Assembly (NCBI RefSeq): GCF_010093535.1
Contig: NW_022985207.1
Span: forward strand, 283,216 to 347,215
DNA: 64,000 bases
Direction: 5' to 3'
Origin: Lindgomyces ingoldianus
Taxonomy: Eukaryota > Ascomycota > Dothideomycetes > Pleosporales > Lindgomycetaceae
Shown: positions 59,201-64,000 of the stretch, in pieces
How the letters are laid out: each line of letters starts with the position of its first letter
Position numbering within the stretch: position 1 is the stretch's first letter
Notes under the pieces: generated by a model
Database searches by the model: none
The model's input: the letters and a program-made list of their open reading frames with translations, nothing else
What the model was told of the DNA's origin: nothing
Made by a program: the position numbers and the translations under genes

Positions 59201-59979
59201 CTTTTATATATCTAAATTACTTATATTATAAAAATAAAGTTTTTACTATGCTTTAAAGTAGCTTATAATGCTATAATTACTTTTAGTAATATTTAAGAAA
59301 AGTTTTAAAGCGCTAGATTAGTTCTTTTTAACTTATAATAAGTTATAATAAGCTTTAATATAAAGTTACGCACTTTATTACTACTACTACTTATATATAA
59401 TAAGCTCTAGTAGTTGTAAACTTTAAGTAATACTCTAAAACTTAGGTTATAATTAATACTTATAAAGATAAAAATTTAAAAGCATATAAATAGTTTACTA
59501 ACTTTTATAGTTAAGGTGTTTAAAAAAGTCTTAAAAAGGGCAGCAATAATTACGCATAAGCTAGTGTTAGTGTAATAAAAAATTACTAAACTTTAAGCAG
59601 CTAATAAGGCTACTATGTAATATAAATTACATAAAAAAAGTAAATTAAAGCAAAAAAGACTTTAATAATTTAGAAAGGCCTACGCTTAATAGCTCTAAAG
59701 GAGTTTAAAGCACACAGTAACAGGAAGAAGGCAAAAAAGCAGGTGTAAGCTAAAGTAGGTAAGCTATCCTAAAGGCGCTACAGACAGTGTAATTAGACTA
59801 GGCATAACACACAAACATGTAAGCAAGAAGCAGAAGTAGTATCTAAATAATATTCTAGGCTGTACTGTACTATATAGTGCTAGAGCGGGTTGTTATGGCC
59901 CATAATAGAGTTTATTAGAGTAGGGTCTTGGCAAAAGTAAGCGACTCAGGTGTGTAAGCAACTCGCCTATAAAGTACGT
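56250..59979 (+). mobile_element. Family A transposon copy interrupted by another family A copy
   Basis: Left end ACGTACTTCA at 56250 and right end at 59979, with TA outside. Removing the inner copy (56666-58532) and its TA leaves about 1861 bp, the family length. The outer sequence resumes in register after the inner copy. Confidence 0.8.
56666..58532 (+). mobile_element. Family A transposon nested inside a family A copy
   Basis: 1867 bp, flanked by TA (56664-56665 and 58533-58534), inserted within the 5' non-coding part of the outer copy. It is less decayed than its host, as expected of a later insertion, but still has stops in the transposase. Confidence 0.8.
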
Positions 59980-60619
59980 TAACATAGTAAAGAAAATTAC
60001 TATATATATTAGAATAATTAAGCTTCTAACACCTAGTTATTAGCTAAAGATAGGGTTATTTTATAAAGATAATACTATAAATAATATATTAAATTTTAAT
60101 AAAGTAAACCTACTAGGCTACTATTAAGAAAGAAAGATTAGAGATAACTATCTATCTTTTTAAATACTCTACTACCTATAGCATTACTTATATAGTTAAT
60201 AGCTAGAGCTGCACTAAATCTAAGCTAAATAGAATTAATAAAAATACTATTTAAAAAAAAACACTTTATAAAAGCTAGCTGCTACTTTTACTATTAACTT
60301 AAAAGTAACTAGAGAAGCACCTTTTATATAAAATGTTTAAGGTAGTAGAAAAAACATACCTAGATAGTTATTAGATAATAAAATTCTAGACAGAGGTCTA
60401 AATAAAGCTAATTAAGGCAGCTAAACAGCAGATTTTAGATTATATGTAAGTGTATACTTAAAATACTACAACAGTTCATAAATGATCTGTAAAAGCAAAG
60501 CTTGCTTAGAGTAATTGTCGCAACTGCTAATTAGAGAGCTTAGGCGCTAATTGTCTTAGGCTGCTTGTCTGAAACACAGGCGCGACACCAGGCCTATGTG
60601 CGCGACGCTAGGTCCCTGT

Positions 60620-61410
60620 GCTCTTCTTACGCAACAGTAATAGTTAGCACATTAAAGTAGGTTGTCTAGGTTAAAGAATAGTTACAGTATAATGCTTAGC
60701 AAAATAGTATTAGACAGGTAATAGATGTATAATAACAACATTTAACTATAGCATGTAACTAATTACTAACACACTAATATAGCTAATGCTAATCTCTAAC
60801 ACACTAGTTAATATAGCTAAAAAAAAAAAAAGTAAATAATAGCTAGCTCTAGCTCTTAACGCGTTCCTGCCCTTACAATAGTCTTCCTTTGTCACAGTTA
60901 TGTTACAGCTATCTAACCCCTAAGTACCCTAAGGGCTTTGCACAGGGTATATAGGCTCCTTAGCCTCTGTACCTCTGCCTCTAACCCTAAGGTTTACTCT
61001 CTCTTGTTACCCCCTATCCTGCATTCCCTCTCTGTGGCCTGTGTTTCCTGCTTAATACCTCTTACATCCTCCCCTTTGCACCTTGCGGTCTCTAGCGTTG
61101 TGTAATAAGGTAGACGCCCCGCCTGCTAAGCTAATACTATGCAACTTTCCCTACTGTACTAAAAGGTACGCACAAGAATACTTAAGCTAAGTATTCTTGC
61201 ATAGTATAATATATATATAGATAATGCTAGGGCTAGCACTAGCACTAGCAGTTGTCTCTAGTCTAGCCTAAACCTTTATAAGCAAGAGAAGGCCATGTGG
61301 TTAACTGTGCCTACCTTGTTACACATTGCGCCTGTTCCTTTCACCGCCTAATACTGCTACGCTATGCCTAATACTGCTACCTAATATCTTTAATTTAATT
61401 GTTTTAGCAT
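60620..61410. other. Unassigned mixed-composition repeat sequence
   Basis: A GC-richer patch (about 60850-61130) contains a TATA-like GGGTATATAGG near 60946 and pyrimidine-rich runs and resembles an LTR promoter region, but I found no partner repeat. A 12-bp inverted repeat (AGAATACTTAAG and CTTAAGTATTCT type) lies near 61170-61200. No gene seen. Confidence 0.3.
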
Positions 61411-61480
61411 TAAAGCTCTAGTTGTAGAGCTGCAGCTTGTGTAGTTTGTTGCCTCTGCAGGAATTTCTTAGAGTGCTAGG
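61411..61480. repeat. Dispersed repeat, partial copy 3
   Basis: About 70 bp matching the middle of the 39396-39485 and 39695-39785 repeats (CTAGTTGTAGAGCTGCAGCT core). It is followed by a TGCCTC hexamer run near 61495-61515. Confidence 0.45.
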
Positions 61481-61681
61481 GAGCTCTAGCGCTGCCTCTG
61501 CCTCTGCCTCTGCCTCTCTATCGCCGCAAAGATTAATGTAGTACATGTAATACCTTAACAGGCTGTTTTGCTTGTACAACTGCTAGTTTAGCTTCTTTAA
61601 CTACTGTTTAAATATAATAGGCTAATGCCTAGAGGTGTTAGTAAGAGATTACCTGCTAGTGTTAAGAAATGCATAAAGTAA

Positions 61682-61980
61682 ATTACAGCAAATTGTAGCA
61701 AACTACAGCAAATTGCAGCAAACTACAGCAAATTGCAGCAAACTACAGACAACTGCAGCAAACTACAGCAAATTGCAGCAAACTACAGCAAATTGCAGCA
61801 AACTACAGCAAATTGCAGCAAACTACAGCAAATTGCAGCAAACTACAGCAAATTGCAGCAAACTACAGTAAATTGCAGCAAACTACAGCAAATTACGGCA
61901 AACTACGGCAAACTACGGCAAACTACAGCAAACTACAGCAAACTATAGTAAATTACAGCAAACTACAGTAGGTTACAGCA
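61682..61980. repeat. 20-bp tandem repeat array (minisatellite)
   Basis: About 14 copies of a 20-bp unit made of two 10-bp halves, AGCAAATTGC and AGCAAACTAC. Copies in the middle are nearly identical; edge copies carry transitions. The array gives a repetitive open frame that I regard as fortuitous. Confidence 0.85.
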
Positions 61981-62069
61981 GCAGGTAGCAATCTCTAGTA
62001 GATATTAGTTGTGTTACAAGTAGTTCTACGTATAGAGAGGGTTATAGAGGGGTAATGTCTCTAGAAAAA

Positions 62070-62117
62070 AAGCCTTAAAAAGGGCAGCAATAATTATGCA
62101 TAAGCTAGTTTAACGTA
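62070..62117 (+). repeat. Fragment of a family A copy hosting the insertion at 62118
   Basis: CTTAAAAAGGGCAGCAATAA onward matches the 3' part of family A (compare 63537-63600). The match resumes after the nested copy at 63986 and runs out of the window. Confidence 0.6.
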
Positions 62118-63983
62118 ACGTACTTCATGGGCGAGTCGCTCACACACCCGAGTCGCTCACTTTTGCCAAGACCCCACCACACCACTCTTCCTACACTAAT
62201 GCATTCCTAACAACACCACTTAAACGCGTTAAAGGAACGTTAGATGCAGCTTGCGCTCTAGGCTCTTAAACAAGACGCGACACTCTCTAACTAACGCGCT
62301 GCAGCTATCTACAGGGTCCCTTAAAAGACAATAAGCGACTAACGCGCCAGACAACCTTCCTAAGCTAATTGTACAGCCAACTCACAGAAGCTAGACAATA
62401 ACAAGGAGCGGGTGATTGTTTAGCACATACTTAAGCTAGATGCGCGAGGATTTCCCCCCTAGCTAGCAGCTGTGGCTAATATGGCTAATTCTTTGCGCGC
62501 TAAGCGCAATATAGGCTATGTTAGCATAAACTAGCTTAATACGTTTGTTAAGCGTTACCTAGAGCTTAAAGTAAAGTTTAAGCGTAAGTACAACTATAAA
62601 AGAGCCCTCTGTAAGGATCCTGCAGTAATTTAAGGCTAGTTTAACCTTATAGAGAATATTAAAGCTAAGTATAGCATCTAGGATAACAACACGTACAACT
62701 TTAACAAGACAGGGTTTATAATAGGCTAGATATCCACTAGAGCAGTTGTTACAGGTTTAGAGAGACAAGGACAGCCAAAAGCAGTCTAGCCAGGCAACTA
62801 GGAGTGGACAACAGCCATCTAGGGCATTAATGCCAAAGGGTAGGCTATTCTGCCCTTTATTATCTTCTAGGGTGGCAACCACCTTTTAAACTAGTACAAG
62901 GAGGAAAATCTACCCTAGAATTAGGTTATTGCAATCTCTAAGCGCGGCTAGACTACTAATTAGCTTAGTCTAGACTAGTTAAAGCACTTTAACGCGCATA
63001 CAAAGAAGTGTACTGTTAGCAGCCACTGTCTGCTAGTTATTAACAGCTATAAAAGCTATAACTTGCTTTATTTTTAGCAATACTGTAAAAATAACAAGAT
63101 TATTACTATCTACATGCCTCTTTACTTATCGCACCTCTTATAGCCACTTAATGTGGGTTGTTTTGCTCTTTTAAAAAAGGCGTATAGGCGCTAAGCTAAA
63201 AACCTTATGCGCAACTAGATTACCTATATTACAAAGATAAAGTTCCTGCTATGCTTTAAAGCGGCCTATAATGCTGCAATTACTTCTAGTAATATCTAAG
63301 GAGGGTTCTAAGGCGCTAGATTAGTTCCTTTTAACCCACAACAGGTTATAATAGGCTTTAATGTAAAGTTACGCACTCCATCACCACTACTACCTGTATA
63401 CAACAAGCCTTGGCAGTTGCAAACCCTAAGCAATACCTTAGAACTTAGGTTGTAATTAATGCTTGTAAAGATAAGGATTTAGAAGCATATAAATAGTTTA
63501 CTAACTTCTATAGTTAAGGCGTTTAAGAAGGTCTTAAAGGGGGCAGCAATAATTGCGCATAAGCTAGTGTTAGCGCAACAGGAAATCACTAAGCTTTAAG
63601 CAGCTAATAAGGCCGCCACGCGACGTAAATTGCATAAAAGAAAGCAGATTAAGGCAGAAGGGACCTTAACAATTTAGGAAGGCCTGCGCTTAACAGCTCT
63701 AAAGGAGTTTAGGGCGCGCAGTGACAGGAAGAAGGCGAAGAAGCGGGTGCGAGCTGAAGTGGGTGAGCCATCCCAAAGGCGCTGCGGACAGTGCAATCAG
63801 ACTGGGCATAACGCGCGAACGTGTAAGCAAGAAGCAGAAGTAGTATCTAAATGATATTCTAGGCTGTACTGTACTATATAGTGCCAGAGCGGGTTGTTAT
63901 GGGCCATAATAGAGTTCGTTGGGGTGGGGTCTTGGCAAAAGTGAGCGACTCGGGTGTGTGAGCGACTCGCCCATGAAGTACGT
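62118..63983 (+). mobile_element. Family A pogo/Fot1-like transposon, best-preserved copy
   Basis: 1866 bp with TIRs of about 60 bp, flanked by TA (62116-62117 and 63984-63985). Each TIR carries two direct copies of GAGTCGCTCAC, an IR/DR arrangement. The frame decodes to a helix-turn-helix N-terminus, a DDE core (YNFNKTGF, LLVINSYKSY and LLQPLNVGCF segments) and an intact C-terminal zinc knuckle CGQCNQTGHNARTC (63783-63824). Stop codons, mostly former Gln, Trp or Arg codons, disable it. It keeps many CG dinucleotides, so it is the youngest or least RIP-affected copy here. Confidence 0.85.
62500..63860 (+). pseudogene. Decayed Fot1/pogo-type transposase gene of family A
   Basis: The DDE transposase reading frame persists across about 1.3 kb with roughly a dozen or more stop codons and little or no length change. 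This is the pattern expected when point mutation, not indels, inactivates a gene. The C-terminal CCHC knuckle is intact. The start is uncertain because the N-terminal helix-turn-helix region is more decayed. Confidence 0.65.
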
Positions 63984-64000
63984 TAATAGGAAATTACTAA

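Larger units (their letters stand above)
50290..60620 (+). mobile_element. Decayed Ty1/copia-like retrotransposon fragment split by nested transposons
   Basis: Copia-like sequence is seen in four pieces: about 50290-52536, 53655-54271, 56140-56249 and 59982 to about 60600. The second piece ends in an integrase C-terminal segment recognisable as LKAQIKYLVRYQLLNIY. The third continues with YNVIFNKHLIFSSKPKDL, a decayed form of the conserved RDVIFDE region. The fourth carries the sequence on. The breaks are exactly the insertions of family B (52537-53652) and family A (54272-56137 and 56250-59979). Neither outer limit is certain; a possible LTR start is TGTCAAGACAGG near 50300. Confidence 0.5.

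Noticed and set aside
61733..61948. 71-codon open frame of repeated NCSKLQQ units
   Set aside because: Entirely the translation of the 20-bp minisatellite; no start context or conserved domain.

Overview
The window reads as nuclear DNA of a filamentous ascomycete (Pezizomycotina). Genes carry short GT-AG introns of 43-128 nt with CTRAY-like branch sites. A moderately GC-rich gene island (about 4.5-39.1 kb) sits between extremely AT-rich, repeat-packed blocks. Surviving transposon codons there show the C-to-T/G-to-A decay typical of RIP (repeat-induced point mutation), with CAA/CAG converted to stops. I cannot name the species.

The island is one biosynthetic gene cluster of eleven genes, which I rebuilt exon by exon. 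In order: a putative regulator (5531-7704, +); a highly reducing polyketide synthase, here PKS-A (8131-16185, -); an acetoacetate decarboxylase-like protein (16961-17722, +); a stand-alone LovC-type enoyl/medium-chain reductase (17777-18861, -); a membrane-anchored SDR (19314-20444, +); a full ABCB-type ABC transporter (20782-24659, -); an FSH1/LovG-type serine hydrolase (25554-26444, +); a FabG-like SDR (26511-27337, -); a second membrane-anchored SDR, paralogous to the first (27547-28628, -); a second reducing PKS, here PKS-B (29433-36142, -); and a 3-hydroxyacyl-CoA dehydrogenase fused to a YWTD-type beta-propeller (36827-38817, -). Several genes form divergent or convergent pairs, and four intergenic regions share an inverted-repeat motif (CAGCTC, 4-nt spacer, GAGCTG).

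The combination of two reducing PKSs, a decarboxylase, a medium-chain reductase, SDRs, a hydroxyacyl-CoA dehydrogenase and a serine hydrolase strongly recalls the Tox1 gene set (PKS1, PKS2, DEC1, RED1-3, LAM1, OXI1, TOX9) behind the long linear polyketol T-toxin of Bipolaris maydis and the related PM-toxin. That comparison rests on memory of family composition, not on a search. The domain chemistry fits: PKS-B keeps KS, AT, KR and ACP but appears to have lost the DH catalytic His and a working ER; the methyltransferase is degenerate in PKS-A and absent in PKS-B. This predicts an unbranched, hydroxyl/keto-rich chain. The hydrolase would release it, the decarboxylase and dehydrogenases would tailor it, and the ABC protein would export it.

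The flanks are nested mobile elements. Family A is a pogo/Fot1-like transposon of about 1866 bp with TA duplications and direct repeats inside its TIRs; there are several copies, one foldback derivative, and copies inside copies. Family B is related and internally deleted. A third TIR element (39808-49561) is split by a 7.6-kb Ty3/gypsy retrotransposon with 621-bp LTRs and a 5-bp target duplication. A decayed Ty1/copia element is broken into four pieces by family A and B insertions. A miniature LTR element with 75-bp LTRs, plus its solo LTR, lies near the left edge. No tRNA, rRNA or CRISPR array was seen.
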